Of a DNA stretch of 20,154 nt, positions 6,069 to 14,897 are shown piece by piece. Every line of letters begins with the position of its first letter. The first letter of the stretch is position 1. The position numbers and the translations under genes are program-made. The notes below the pieces were generated by a model. That model was not told the DNA's origin, did no database searches, and saw only the letters and a program-made list of their open reading frames with translations. Origin of the DNA: an uncultured euryarchaeote (GTDB taxonomy: Archaea; Thermoplasmatota; Poseidoniia; Poseidoniales; Poseidoniaceae); the NCBI GenBank assembly GCA_937897365.1, contig CALCOP010000178.1, positions 1-20,154 of the forward strand, given 5' to 3'.

Positions 6069-8723
6069 ATGGCAAAAAGGGGAATGATGGACCAATTCAT
6101 GGACATCAAAAAAGAACACCCGGACACCATTCTTTTCTTTCGTATGGGCGACTTCTATGAATTATTTCATGAAGATGCGGAGGTGGGTTCAGAAGTACTC
6201 GGTTTGGCTCTTACTTCTCGCGACAAAAAAGCCGAAAAACCGATTCAGATGGCAGGATTTCCTTGGCATGCCTTAGAAGATAATATTCGAGGCATGCTTC
6301 AGGCGGGTCACAAAGTAACTGTGGCCGAACAAGAACAAGAACTTCGCGAAGGTGCCAAAATTTTGGAACGTATGGTGACAAGGGTTTACACGCCGGGAAG
6401 TTTGTATGAGGAATCATTACTCGGAACCGATGAACGCTCGCTTTTGGCCTCTGTAGTACTCGATAAGTCGACATTGGGAATTGGAATTGTTGACGCATCG
6501 ACCGGCCAAGCTTGGGCATCTAAACTCAACGGCGATGACCGGTTTGCTCGGGCATTGGATGAAATCATGAGATGGCGGCCGACGGAAATCGTCGTGTCCC
6601 CCAAGGATGCCGAAGATTCAGATCTCTGCGCCCTTTTTTCACACCTTGACAATGTCCTTATCAGCCAACACAAAGCAAGTGAAAAAAAGCGACGAAGTCG
6701 GCTTGAAAAGGTGCTCAAGGTTGCTGATTTAGGTCATCTTGATTTAGATGATTCACCCATCGCATTAGCTGCTGCAGGTCTTGCCGCTGATTATCTCGCA
6801 ACGATGCATATTACCGATGAGATTCCACTCCGGGATATCGAAGTCATCAATGAAACTGGAAACCTCGTACTGGACCAAACGACGCTGAAAAACTTGGAAT
6901 TAACATCGACACTGGCTGGTGAATATGAAGGAAGTCTGCTTTCAACAATGAATGCGTGCCGAAGTGCGATGGGACGTAGATTGCTCAAAACATGGCTCTT
7001 AAGGCCACTCTGTAATCTTGAAGCAATCAATGCACGACATGAAGCAGTCGGTTCTCTCGCACGTTCCGCACGTCGCCTCGAAGGTTTACGTGAAGCGCTT
7101 CGTGGACTTCGAGACATGGAGCGACTTGCAACACAACTTGCCTACAACCGCTCAAACGGTCGAGATTTACTGGCTGTTTCAGACGCATTAGAGCGGATGC
7201 CTGCAATTATGAATCTCTGCGGCGAAACGGAAAATCCTCTTCTCGGTCACCTCTCAAACGAATTGGATGCGTTAAGCGACCTTGCAGAAGAAATTCGTCG
7301 TACATTAGTGGACGAACCGCCACTCAGTATTCGCGATGGTAACCTGATTCGGGCAGGGCTTGATTCGACCATCGATGAACTTCGAGAAACCTCATCAAGT
7401 GGTCATTCTTGGTTCAAGGATTTGGAAACCAAATTACGCATTGAATTGGAAATACCTTCACTTAAAGTTCGTATGAACCGACAAATTGGATGGTTCATAG
7501 AAGTAACAAAATCGCACGAATCGAAAGTCCCTGACGAATGGCGAAGAAAGCAACAGATGACCAATGGTTCACGCTACATCACAGACGAACTTTCGAAGAG
7601 AGATGACCTGCTGTTAACGGCAGATACAAAAGTCAAAGAGTTGGAATATCGCGAATTTACCGCACTACGAGATCGCTGTCGGACGCACGCCCAGGAACTG
7701 GCAAACATTGCTGGCAGAGTTGCCGCAGTAGACGTACTCCAGTGCTTCGCTTCAATAGCACGTTCACGATCTTGGACCCGCCCTGAACTCACCGAAGGAC
7801 ATCACCTCAAAGCCGAAGACGCACGTCATCCAGCCTTAGAGATGCAATCCGGTTTCGTACCAAATGACATCCAATTGCAAAAGAAGAGAAACTTCCTTCT
7901 GATTACTGGACCCAATATGGGTGGTAAATCAACATACCTAAGGACGACTGCATTGCTAACAATTCTCGCCCAAAGCGGTAGTTTTGTTCCTGCTAAGAAA
8001 GCGAGAATTGGACTGGTCGATCGAATATTTACTCGCGTAGGCGCAAGCGACGATTTACGCCGAGGACGCTCGACATTCATGATGGAAATGATCGAAGTCG
8101 CTCATATCCTTCGTAGAGCAACCCCTCAGTCGCTTATTTTACTGGATGAAATTGGCCGAGGTACTTCAACTTTTGATGGCTTATCAATCGCGTGGTCTGT
8201 CACTGAAGATATCTGTAAGAGAATAGGTGCCCGGACATTGTTTGCAACGCATTACCATCAATTAATCGGTCTTGAAGGCGAAGTGAACGGACTGGTCAAT
8301 GTCCATGTCCAAGTCGCACAAGCTGATGGTGAACTCCGCTTCCTTCACACTGTTGCAGATGGGCCGTGTGATGATTCCTACGGAGTTCAAGTCGCCGCTC
8401 TTGCCGGCTTACCTCGACCGGTTGTCGAACGAGCGAGTGACCTTCTTGCATTCTTAGAACAACAAGCCCATGGTGCCAAAGCTGGAGAATCGGGAACACC
8501 ATCAGCACGTGCTCAAGGACAATCAAGCTTGATGGGGTACTTTGCTGCTGCTGCAATCACTCAGAAAAATGGCGCAAAAAACACCGAACCCCGCCTCAGT
8601 ACGGAAGAAAAAGAGACCCTCACATATCTTTCAACTATCGATGCTGATGAACTCTCGCCTCGACAAGCACATGATGCGCTCTATAGACTCAAGCGGATTC
8701 TGGGGGGTGACGCAAATGTCTGA
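6069..8723 (+). CDS. mutS: DNA mismatch repair protein MutS
   Basis: An 884-residue MutS1-type protein, close to the bacterial length. The mismatch-reading F-x-E motif is at residues 29-31 in RMGDFYELFHEDA. The ATPase has Walker A GPNMGGKST (614-622), STFMMEM, Walker B LILLDEIGRGTSTFDG (D693, E694) and TLFATHYHQL. The last 35 or so residues (STIDADELSPRQAHDALYRL) resemble the C-terminal tetramerisation segment of bacterial MutS. MutS binds mismatches and small loops and recruits MutL. Two starts are possible, at 6063 and 6069. GGAGGG at 6055-6060 lies 8 bases from the second and only 2 from the first, so 6069 is chosen. It overlaps mutL by 8 nt, which implies an operon. MutS/MutL of this kind is patchy in archaea and usually explained by ancient transfer from bacteria; base composition here looks like its neighbours. 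Confidence 0.97.
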   Translation: MAKRGMMDQFMDIKKEHPDTILFFRMGDFYELFHEDAEVGSEVLGLALTSRDKKAEKPIQMAGFPWHALEDNIRGMLQAGHKVTVAEQEQELREGAKILERMVTRVYTPGSLYEESLLGTDERSLLASVVLDKSTLGIGIVDASTGQAWASKLNGDDRFARALDEIMRWRPTEIVVSPKDAEDSDLCALFSHLDNVLISQHKASEKKRRSRLEKVLKVADLGHLDLDDSPIALAAAGLAADYLATMHITDEIPLRDIEVINETGNLVLDQTTLKNLELTSTLAGEYEGSLLSTMNACRSAMGRRLLKTWLLRPLCNLEAINARHEAVGSLARSARRLEGLREALRGLRDMERLATQLAYNRSNGRDLLAVSDALERMPAIMNLCGETENPLLGHLSNELDALSDLAEEIRRTLVDEPPLSIRDGNLIRAGLDSTIDELRETSSSGHSWFKDLETKLRIELEIPSLKVRMNRQIGWFIEVTKSHESKVPDEWRRKQQMTNGSRYITDELSKRDDLLLTADTKVKELEYREFTALRDRCRTHAQELANIAGRVAAVDVLQCFASIARSRSWTRPELTEGHHLKAEDARHPALEMQSGFVPNDIQLQKKRNFLLITGPNMGGKSTYLRTTALLTILAQSGSFVPAKKARIGLVDRIFTRVGASDDLRRGRSTFMMEMIEVAHILRRATPQSLILLDEIGRGTSTFDGLSIAWSVTEDICKRIGARTLFATHYHQLIGLEGEVNGLVNVHVQVAQADGELRFLHTVADGPCDDSYGVQVAALAGLPRPVVERASDLLAFLEQQAHGAKAGESGTPSARAQGQSSLMGYFAAAAITQKNGAKNTEPRLSTEEKETLTYLSTIDADELSPRQAHDALYRLKRILGGDANV

Positions 8724-10719
8724 ACCGAACAGGATTCAGCAGTTGGATGAAACGACGATTGGACACATTGCCGCAGGAGAAGTTGTTGAACGGCCTGCCC
8801 AAGTTGTCAAAGAATTGCTGGAAAACAGCCTTGATGCAGGTTCCAGTCGATTGGTAATCACTGTTGAGCGTGGCGGTTTTGATCTCATTCGTATCGAGGA
8901 TGATGGAAGTGGGATCGATGAAAGCGACCTTCGACTTGCATTGGACCGGCATGCAACTTCAAAACTGCAAAAAGCAGAGGATTTGAATTCGATTCATACG
9001 CTCGGATTTCGAGGTGAAGCATTAGCAAGTATCGGAATGGTTTCACACCTCTCAATTGCGAGCCGCCCTGATGGAAAAGAGGGAAAATCGATTACCATGA
9101 TGAATGGCGAAAAAGGCTCAGTAGAACCATTTGGTATGCAGAAAGGTACGCGAGTTGATGTCGAACATTTGTTCAAAAACACTCCTGCAAGACTGGCTTT
9201 CCAACGCCGCCCTGCCACTGAAAATGCTCGTATTGTCGATGTTGTAGTAGCCCATGCCATGGCCCATCAATCAACTGGTTTTCGACTGCTCATCGATGAA
9301 CGAGTCATGCTCGACATTCCGCCCGCTGAATCGATGATGGACAGGCTGTTCGACTTATTGGGCGGGCAAGTTGAATCAATGCTTGAGATGAAATCTCCTG
9401 CAAGTGATGCGGATGCACCGGGTCAAGAGCGCTGGTCTGGATGGATAAGCACGCCAGACATTACGCGTGGGAAGGGGGATGACATCCATGTCCTCATCAA
9501 TGATCGCCCTGTTGCTGCTGGGCCTTTTCTTCAAGCAATCCGAAGAGGTTACAGAACCCGATTGATGCAAGGCAGGCATCCAATTGCAGTTCTTTCTCTA
9601 ACGCTCCCTCCCGAAGAAGTCGACGTGAATGTTCACCCTACGAAGCGTGAAGTACGTCTTCGCCATTCGTGGAGAGTCTTAGAGCGGCTTGAACGGGCAA
9701 TTGCTCACACTCTCGAATCTGCTCCTACCCAACCAGATGCTGCGGGAGGAATACCTGGTCTTCAAGGACTTGGCATTCAAAAAACAACATCAATACAAGA
9801 ACATCTTCGCACTGAAGTTCCATCAGTGAATCCTTTAGAAACTGCTGCTGGAGCATCTTCGTTGGTTCTTCCCAAGGATACAAAACAAGCACCACCTGCT
9901 TGGGCAATCGCTGCCGGTGCTCAACTCAATCTGCATGGCAAGCAAGCAGAGGAGCCAAAAGCAGTCGAAAAAATGCGACCGCAATCAACCGCACCAGAAG
10001 CGCAAGAAACCTTGCCCGGGTTAGATGAGAAGCCTACTGCTCCAGCACTTTCACCTGCAGAACGAACACTGCACCGACATGCAGGTTGCGGAGTTCGTCA
10101 TTCGCCCAATGAAGAGCAACCGCTTGAAGGCATTATCAACGAACTGCCAGAGATGGAGCCATTGGCACAATTTGCGGATTCATACATTTTAGTCCAAGCA
10201 GAAGGTGAATTGTTGCTTATCGATCAGCATGCTCTCCATGAGCGAATTCGCTATGAGCGATTACGTCATGATGCGTCTTTATGGGAGAGCCAGACGAAAC
10301 TTGAGCCGGTAAAGTTGGACCTTGATGCGCGACAATCCGCCCGAATTGCTGCTGCCGTCGACACCTTAAGCGAGGTGGGTTTCTCGGTTCGTGAAAGTGA
10401 ACAAGGGTGGATGATTGATGCTGCACCTCATCTGCTTGAGGGACAAGAATTGGTTCCATTCTTGATGGACCTTTTACAAGATACAGCCGAAGACGGAGCG
10501 CCCTTGGAAACCGTCGATCGACGGAAGGACCACCTCGCATTCCTCAATGCTTGTCGGGGTGCAGTCAAAGCTAATGAAAAATTAACACTGCCTGAAATGC
10601 GACGATTAGTAGATGATATGCGGAGAATTACCAATCCTTGGGCTTGCGTGCACGGACGTCCTACCGCATTGCGTCTTCCTTTAGACTCACTCGACCATCA
10701 CTTTGGCCGCCACGGTTAG
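8716..10719 (+). CDS. mutL: DNA mismatch repair protein MutL (endonuclease type)
   Basis: A 667-residue MutL. The GHKL ATPase shows AAGEVVERPAQVVKELLENS (E36, N37), IEDDGSGI, GFRGEALASI and GTRVDVEHLFKNTPARLAF. A proline/alanine-rich linker spans roughly residues 340-480. The C-terminal domain has the metal-binding endonuclease motif DQHA-x2-E-x4-E at 503-514 (DQHALHERIRYE), followed by ACRGAVKANE and CVHGRPT. So it should nick DNA itself, as in MutL of bacteria lacking MutH and in eukaryotic MutL-alpha. CVHGRP replaces the usual CPHGRP. The start is set by the conserved MutL N-terminus RIQQLDETTIGHIAAGEVVE and by GGGGGGTGA at 8702-8710; the open frame upstream (from 8542) only shadows mutS. 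Its stop overlaps the aroA stop in TTAG (10716-10719). Confidence 0.97.
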   Translation: MSEPNRIQQLDETTIGHIAAGEVVERPAQVVKELLENSLDAGSSRLVITVERGGFDLIRIEDDGSGIDESDLRLALDRHATSKLQKAEDLNSIHTLGFRGEALASIGMVSHLSIASRPDGKEGKSITMMNGEKGSVEPFGMQKGTRVDVEHLFKNTPARLAFQRRPATENARIVDVVVAHAMAHQSTGFRLLIDERVMLDIPPAESMMDRLFDLLGGQVESMLEMKSPASDADAPGQERWSGWISTPDITRGKGDDIHVLINDRPVAAGPFLQAIRRGYRTRLMQGRHPIAVLSLTLPPEEVDVNVHPTKREVRLRHSWRVLERLERAIAHTLESAPTQPDAAGGIPGLQGLGIQKTTSIQEHLRTEVPSVNPLETAAGASSLVLPKDTKQAPPAWAIAAGAQLNLHGKQAEEPKAVEKMRPQSTAPEAQETLPGLDEKPTAPALSPAERTLHRHAGCGVRHSPNEEQPLEGIINELPEMEPLAQFADSYILVQAEGELLLIDQHALHERIRYERLRHDASLWESQTKLEPVKLDLDARQSARIAAAVDTLSEVGFSVRESEQGWMIDAAPHLLEGQELVPFLMDLLQDTAEDGAPLETVDRRKDHLAFLNACRGAVKANEKLTLPEMRRLVDDMRRITNPWACVHGRPTALRLPLDSLDHHFGRHG

Positions 10720-12131
10720 TTTCCAGCCTCAACATGAAGTCTTTCAATATGTATTCCAGCGTTTTCCAGTCGCTGTAGGAAATTCTCATCTGCGACATGG
10801 TGTAGCGTTTGACCAATTACCTCACCCCCTGTTTTCGCAGCAAGAAGAACTGCTGTCATGTAGATTCGATGGTCGTCAAAAGTCTCAACTGGGTGTGAAG
10901 GTTGTATCGGTATTTGGCCACCTTCAACTTCGATTCCATCTTTGAGTAATGTGGCACGTAGGCCGAAGGATTCGAGGATTTCTACGGTTCGAGACAGCCT
11001 GTTACTCTCTTTGTACGCTGCGTGAGATGCACCGATGATTCTTCCACCGGGGCCGAGGCAGAGCAATGCAGCAAGTGGTGGGAGTATGTCATTTGAATCG
11101 ATGACATCCAGCAGAACTGGCCCGGAAGTAGGCGCCTGCTCTAAAACCTCACCACTCCATTTAATGCCACATTCTATAGCAGATTTGAAGAGTATTTCAT
11201 GCCCGATTGCTTGAGCCCCTTCAGGCCAGCCAAGAAGTTTAATTTTCGTGTTGAGGCAGTATGCTGCGAGCATTGCAAACGATGCCATAGACGCGTCACC
11301 AGGTACAGTGTATGACTCATCGATCTTGAGGGCATATGGAGAGAGAGAACACTGATTATCTTTGAAATGAATCTGACCCCCGGCAACATCTACCATTTTT
11401 GCAGTTAACTTGGAATGGCGATTTGAGACACCTTTACCACTGAGGTTAAGTTGAACATTGCAAGGTAGTGCTGCAGAAGCAAGTATCCAAGATGAAAGCG
11501 GTTGACTTGAATGACTTATTTCAAGGTCAATGCCTTGAGCCAATTTTTCTTTTTTCCACGGACCCTGAAGAACAACAGGTAAGTGTTGATTCGCTTGCGT
11601 CAACGAAACATCAAGTCCAGCTTGACGAAGAGAATCCCACATCGCACTTGAATCTCTACGTCGTAATGATTGATCTCCGTCCAATGTCACAGGCCCATTC
11701 ATACGAGCTACGAGACCAGCTAAAAATCGCAAGGCGGTTCCCGAATTCATTGCGTTAAGAACACGACCAGGCTGCTTGAATCCATCGATACCGACACCTT
11801 TCACCACCCACCGTACTGTATCAGGATGAGGTTTCACATTGGTAACATCGTTGTATTCGATTTTATGACCTGTCGAGTCATAATCATCAAATTCGACACC
11901 CATTTGAATAAGGCAAGTGCGCATAGCTTGAACATCTTCACCAGAGTTAGCAACGTTATCGACAATGACTTTTTGATTCGATTGTGAAAACAGTGCAAGA
12001 GCTCGAATGAGATGACTCTTCGATGGTGGCAACTGCCATTTGATGAAAGACGACGGTTTTCCTACATTGATTCGAAGAATATTGACTTGACTGAGGGATG
12101 AACTTTCACCCTTCGCCGTACCCTTCGCCAT
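10716..12131 (-). CDS. aroA: 3-phosphoshikimate 1-carboxyvinyltransferase (EPSP synthase)
   Basis: Sixth step of the shikimate pathway: shikimate-3-phosphate plus PEP gives EPSP, towards chorismate and aromatic amino acids. The 471-residue protein shows the family landmarks in order: LPPSKSHLIRALAL, MNSGTALRFLAGL, GDQSLRRRD, SSQPLSSWILASA, PGDASMASFAMLAAY, SNDILPPLAALLCLG, YKESNRLSRTVEILESFG and FDDHRIYMTAVLL. The usual GDESLxxRPM reads GDQSLRRRDSS, and DHRIAM reads DHRIYM, so this is a divergent member. It is longer than most (about 430), with an N-terminal lead of roughly 25 residues. The ATG at 12131 is chosen; GGAGG lies 12 bases upstream. The open frame extends 50 codons further, but that stretch overlaps moaA. 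No other aro gene is in the window. It is divergent from moaA with a 70-nt shared spacer. Confidence 0.93.
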   Translation of the reverse strand: MAKGTAKGESSSLSQVNILRINVGKPSSFIKWQLPPSKSHLIRALALFSQSNQKVIVDNVANSGEDVQAMRTCLIQMGVEFDDYDSTGHKIEYNDVTNVKPHPDTVRWVVKGVGIDGFKQPGRVLNAMNSGTALRFLAGLVARMNGPVTLDGDQSLRRRDSSAMWDSLRQAGLDVSLTQANQHLPVVLQGPWKKEKLAQGIDLEISHSSQPLSSWILASAALPCNVQLNLSGKGVSNRHSKLTAKMVDVAGGQIHFKDNQCSLSPYALKIDESYTVPGDASMASFAMLAAYCLNTKIKLLGWPEGAQAIGHEILFKSAIECGIKWSGEVLEQAPTSGPVLLDVIDSNDILPPLAALLCLGPGGRIIGASHAAYKESNRLSRTVEILESFGLRATLLKDGIEVEGGQIPIQPSHPVETFDDHRIYMTAVLLAAKTGGEVIGQTLHHVADENFLQRLENAGIHIERLHVEAGN

Positions 12132-12170
12132 GGTACATGCAACCTCCAAACACCCATCAACCCTTGCAAG

Positions 12171-12179
12171 AATAAAAAG
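12171..12179. promoter_or_regulatory. Shared A/T core between aroA and moaA
   Basis: AATAAAAAG sits in the 70-nt spacer between the divergent starts. Its centre is about 27 nt from the moaA ATG (12202) and it reads CTTTTTATT towards aroA (start 12131). For moaA this distance equals a TATA-to-start-site spacing, and no Shine-Dalgarno sequence precedes the moaA ATG, so moaA is probably leaderless. For aroA the box would leave a leader of roughly 15-20 nt containing GGAGG. Confidence 0.4.
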
Positions 12180-12201
12180 CCGAATCCACATAGACCGGTC
12201 G

Positions 12202-13206
12202 ATGTCGTTGCAGGATTCACAAGGCCGCCCCTTGAGGGACCTGCGAATCTCGATCACCGACCGATGTAATTTCCGCTGCACATATTGTATGCCAAGGGAA
12301 AAATTTGGTCCGGGTCACACCTTTTTGGCACGAGAAGAAATCTTGAGTTATGAGGAAATGGCGAAGGTTGTAGCCTCGCTGCTTCCCTTAGGCCTTGCCA
12401 AGGTGAGAATTACTGGCGGTGAACCTTTGCTAAGGAAAGATGTCAATGTGCTCATTCAACTTCTACGAGACCTGGACCCCGGCCTTGACATTGCGATGAC
12501 GACCAACGGCGTACTTCTGCGACGGAATGCTGAGATGTTGCTTAAAAGTGGCCTAAGTCGTGTTACCGTCAGCCTTGATGCTGTAGATGAGAACCTGTTC
12601 CAATCGATTACAGACAGCAAAAACACGCCCAAACAAATATTCGAAGGTATCGAATATGCAACGGAAATAGGTCTCCCTGTCAAAGTCAATTGCGTGGTGA
12701 AGAAAGGTATCAATGAATCACAGATTGTGCCTCTTACCAAAGCCTGCATGGAAAGAAAAGTTCCTGTTCGATTCATTGAATTTATGGATGTAGGTACCAC
12801 CAATGACTGGAATCTTGACGCTGTTGTAAGCGGGGAAGAGATGAGAGAAATTCTTCGAGAACACTTAGGGCCCCTTGAACCGAAACCTGCTCAGCACCCT
12901 TCAGACGTGGCCCGCTTGTGGCGACTTGTGAATGATTCAACGGTTGGATTCATTGAATCAGTAACGAACCCATTTTGTGGAGATTGTTCTCGTGCACGCT
13001 TATCAGCACATGGTTCGATGTATACATGCCTGTTTTCAGAACAAGGTTATGACTTAAGAGGGATTTTACGATTTGGTGCAACTGAACAAGAAATAGGCCA
13101 AATTATTCGAGACATCTGGATATATCGAAAGGACAAATATTCGGAATTGAGAACACAACTGAGAAAAACTCGACAACCGGTCGAAATGTCCTTCATTGGA
13201 GGATAA
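12202..13206 (+). CDS. moaA: GTP 3',8-cyclase MoaA (molybdopterin biosynthesis, radical SAM)
   Basis: First step of molybdenum/tungsten cofactor synthesis: GTP is converted to 3',8-cyclo-7,8-dihydro-GTP, then to cyclic pyranopterin by MoaC. The 334-residue protein has the radical-SAM cluster motif CNFRCTYC (C22, C26, C29), the SAM-binding ITGGEP, and the MoaA-specific second cluster FCGDC-x13-C (C259, C262, C276), which binds GTP. It ends in FIGG, the conserved C-terminal Gly-Gly that reaches into the active site in MoaA. The ATG at 12202 begins MSLQDSQGRPLRDLRISITD, the normal MoaA N-terminus; the frame is open 24 codons upstream but that part overlaps aroA. No moaC, moaB or moeA is in the window. 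Its stop codon touches the stop of the pilin on the other strand with no base between. Confidence 0.97.
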   Translation: MSLQDSQGRPLRDLRISITDRCNFRCTYCMPREKFGPGHTFLAREEILSYEEMAKVVASLLPLGLAKVRITGGEPLLRKDVNVLIQLLRDLDPGLDIAMTTNGVLLRRNAEMLLKSGLSRVTVSLDAVDENLFQSITDSKNTPKQIFEGIEYATEIGLPVKVNCVVKKGINESQIVPLTKACMERKVPVRFIEFMDVGTTNDWNLDAVVSGEEMREILREHLGPLEPKPAQHPSDVARLWRLVNDSTVGFIESVTNPFCGDCSRARLSAHGSMYTCLFSEQGYDLRGILRFGATEQEIGQIIRDIWIYRKDKYSELRTQLRKTRQPVEMSFIGG

Positions 13207-13704
13207 CTATGTCTCTATTGGAGGCAAGATTACATTGACCATGACAGAATTGGTCGATAGATCAACCAGCTTGAATCGCCAGGTGCCAGAATCGGAACCA
13301 ACGCTCGTCGAATCAATAACAAAATAATCCCCTTGGCTGACAGAATACCCTGCATCCCTATCATGGAAAGAAACATTGGCCCCAATCACGCCATAGGTGC
13401 CGTTATCACTCACCTTGCCCCGAATGGGGTCTCCATCATCGAGGTTTTCAGGGGCGAGGTCAAATTGAATCTTAGCGGGGTCGATGGTTTGGTCCAATGA
13501 AGTCATACGAATGACGTGAAAACCATTTGACAATCCTCGTACACTGACGGTTGCTTGAGCTGCCGGTTTCTCCGCGGTAGTAAGTGCGCCCTGCATCAAA
13601 ACAAAGACCATACTCGACAGCATTACGGTAATCGCAAGTAACAGAACAGTAGCAATAACGGGACTCACAGCCTCGTTGTTGGACGACCTCCGCAGGTTGC
13701 GCAT
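13207..13704 (-). CDS. Archaeal type IV pilin-like secreted protein
   Basis: A 165-residue protein. The N-terminus MRNLRRSSNNEAVSPVIATV runs into a hydrophobic stretch (LLLAITVMLSSMVFVLMQG). The basic tail, the EAVSPVIATVLLLAITV pattern and the single N-terminal helix are the mark of archaeal type IV pilins (DUF1628/PilA N-terminal class). A prepilin peptidase (PibD/EppA) would be expected to cut shortly before the helix, around the SSNNEAVSP stretch. The rest (residues about 45-165) is polar and strand-rich, as in a pilin head. The start at 13704 is supported by CAGGTG on the minus strand, 4 bases upstream; the frame is open further, but those residues do not look like a signal sequence. The export ATPase at the right edge could act on it, though they are 6 kb apart and pilin-like proteins are often scattered. 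Confidence 0.85.
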   Translation of the reverse strand: MRNLRRSSNNEAVSPVIATVLLLAITVMLSSMVFVLMQGALTTAEKPAAQATVSVRGLSNGFHVIRMTSLDQTIDPAKIQFDLAPENLDDGDPIRGKVSDNGTYGVIGANVSFHDRDAGYSVSQGDYFVIDSTSVGSDSGTWRFKLVDLSTNSVMVNVILPPIET

Positions 13705-13787
13705 GATACACCTGTAGTGTCGATAGGTCTTGAACCAACCGCAAAGTTTGGTAAAATTACAATGACTTCGGTAGAGATGATCTTTTT

Positions 13788-14885
13788 CTAAATAAGCCAG
13801 AACATTCGTCGACATGTTACTGCGCGCCAAATGATACCTTTTGTCAAGGGATTAAACATCATATTGAGAATCCAATCAGGTAGTCGAAACATCATACTGC
13901 CAATCTTGAATGAACGTTTTGAATTTCGCATAACCTTCCCCATCTGCTTTTTCCATCTTCTTTCATATTCTTCCAAAGGAATGCCCGTTTTGAGATGTTC
14001 AGAAATGACCTGTCCTGCGATTCGTCCACCTATCATTGCAATTGTTATTCCAGCACCGTTTGAAGGTAACACCATACCTGCAGAATCTCCAACAAGCATG
14101 TAATGACCCTTTACAAAGCGTTTCAAAGTTCCAGACATCGGTAGTGAGCCTGCACCATGGAATGTTATCTCTCCATCATACTTGGAGAGAAACTCATCGG
14201 TGAATTTATTCAGTGATTTGCCCTTACTGAAACTTTTTTGAATTCCTAATCCAATATTCGCACCTTGTCCTTTGGGGAACATCCAAGCATAACCACCTGG
14301 AGCCATAGAACCGAAATGAAGTTCAACAGCATCACCAAAATCGCCATCCATAAGTGCAAACTTCACCGGTATTTTGACTGACTTCTCATCCCAATATTCT
14401 CTACGAATAGGGCCATTGTGTCCACCTGCATCGACAATGATTTGAGCAGTAAGTGTGGTTCCATCCTTCAAAATCACTGTATGTCCTTCAACCCGATCAA
14501 CCCGTGAACTGGTCATGAAATCTGCACCAGCCTCTTTGGCTAAATCGACTAAGAATTCATCATGTGCAACTCGATTGAGGACATAACCATCAAAATCAAA
14601 TTTCAGAGGTTTACCCGAAGGGGGGAGCAAATGCATCTTTGTCGAGTGACGAGAAATTGCATGTGGGGGGGTTTTGAACAAGTCGTCCATCTCGGGAACA
14701 TCGGGACATAATCGGCGCATCTCATCGTTTGAGGGAACCAGTTCACCGCATTGTAAAGGCGAACCGATGGGGTCGCGTCGGTCGACAACGAGAACATCCA
14801 CACCTCCTTCGGCAGCATAACGGGCGACGGTACTACCTGCAGGACCGCCTCCAATTACTATCAGTTGATGATCGTATGATTCCAA
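13788..14885 (-). CDS. Geranylgeranyl reductase family flavoprotein (archaeal lipid saturation)
   Basis: FAD-dependent reductase that saturates the geranylgeranyl chains of archaeal ether lipids (digeranylgeranylglycerophospholipid reductase type). About 365 residues. Seen: N-terminal dinucleotide fold VIGGGPAGSTVARYAAEGG with VVDRR after it, QCGELV, the family's substrate motif PGGYAWMFPKGQGANIGLGI, and the FAD-binding GDSAGMVLPSNGAGI. The start is uncertain. GAGGTG at 14892-14897 (minus strand) stands 6 bases before a TTG at 14885, giving MESYDHQLIVIGGG; a GTG at 14894 would overlap that site and add three residues. The gene follows the prenyl synthase within 10 nt, and the ribosome binding site spans that gene's stop codon, so translation is probably coupled. 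Chain synthesis and chain saturation are thus encoded together. Confidence 0.92.
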   Translation of the reverse strand: MESYDHQLIVIGGGPAGSTVARYAAEGGVDVLVVDRRDPIGSPLQCGELVPSNDEMRRLCPDVPEMDDLFKTPPHAISRHSTKMHLLPPSGKPLKFDFDGYVLNRVAHDEFLVDLAKEAGADFMTSSRVDRVEGHTVILKDGTTLTAQIIVDAGGHNGPIRREYWDEKSVKIPVKFALMDGDFGDAVELHFGSMAPGGYAWMFPKGQGANIGLGIQKSFSKGKSLNKFTDEFLSKYDGEITFHGAGSLPMSGTLKRFVKGHYMLVGDSAGMVLPSNGAGITIAMIGGRIAGQVISEHLKTGIPLEEYERRWKKQMGKVMRNSKRSFKIGSMMFRLPDWILNMMFNPLTKGIIWRAVTCRRMFWLI

Positions 14886-14891
14886 AATAAA

Positions 14892-14897
14892 CACCTC
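14892..14897 (-). promoter_or_regulatory. Ribosome binding site of the reductase, overlapping the idsA stop
   Basis: On the minus strand the junction reads CATGTGAGGTGTTTATTTTG. The TGA is the stop of the prenyl synthase, GAGGTG overlaps its last two bases, and six bases later comes TTG. This decides for TTG 14885 as the start of the reductase and suggests reinitiation by the same ribosome. Confidence 0.55.

Noticed and set aside
8542..8715. N-terminal extension of MutL by 58 codons.
   Set aside because: This stretch lies in another frame of mutS, and the conserved MutL start plus a strong ribosome binding site place the start at 8716.
12130..12201. Longer MoaA start, and a longer AroA start reaching 12281.
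   Set aside because: Each extension runs into the other gene or its promoter, and the residues do not match the families.
13705..13830. Longer N-terminus for the pilin.
   Set aside because: The added 42 residues overlap the end of the reductase and would bury the pilin signal motif; a CAGGTG precedes the ATG at 13704.
13831..14103. Open frame on the plus strand inside the reductase, with a hydrophobic, Ile-rich translation.
   Set aside because: It lies wholly antisense to a well-conserved coding region and has no ribosome binding site.
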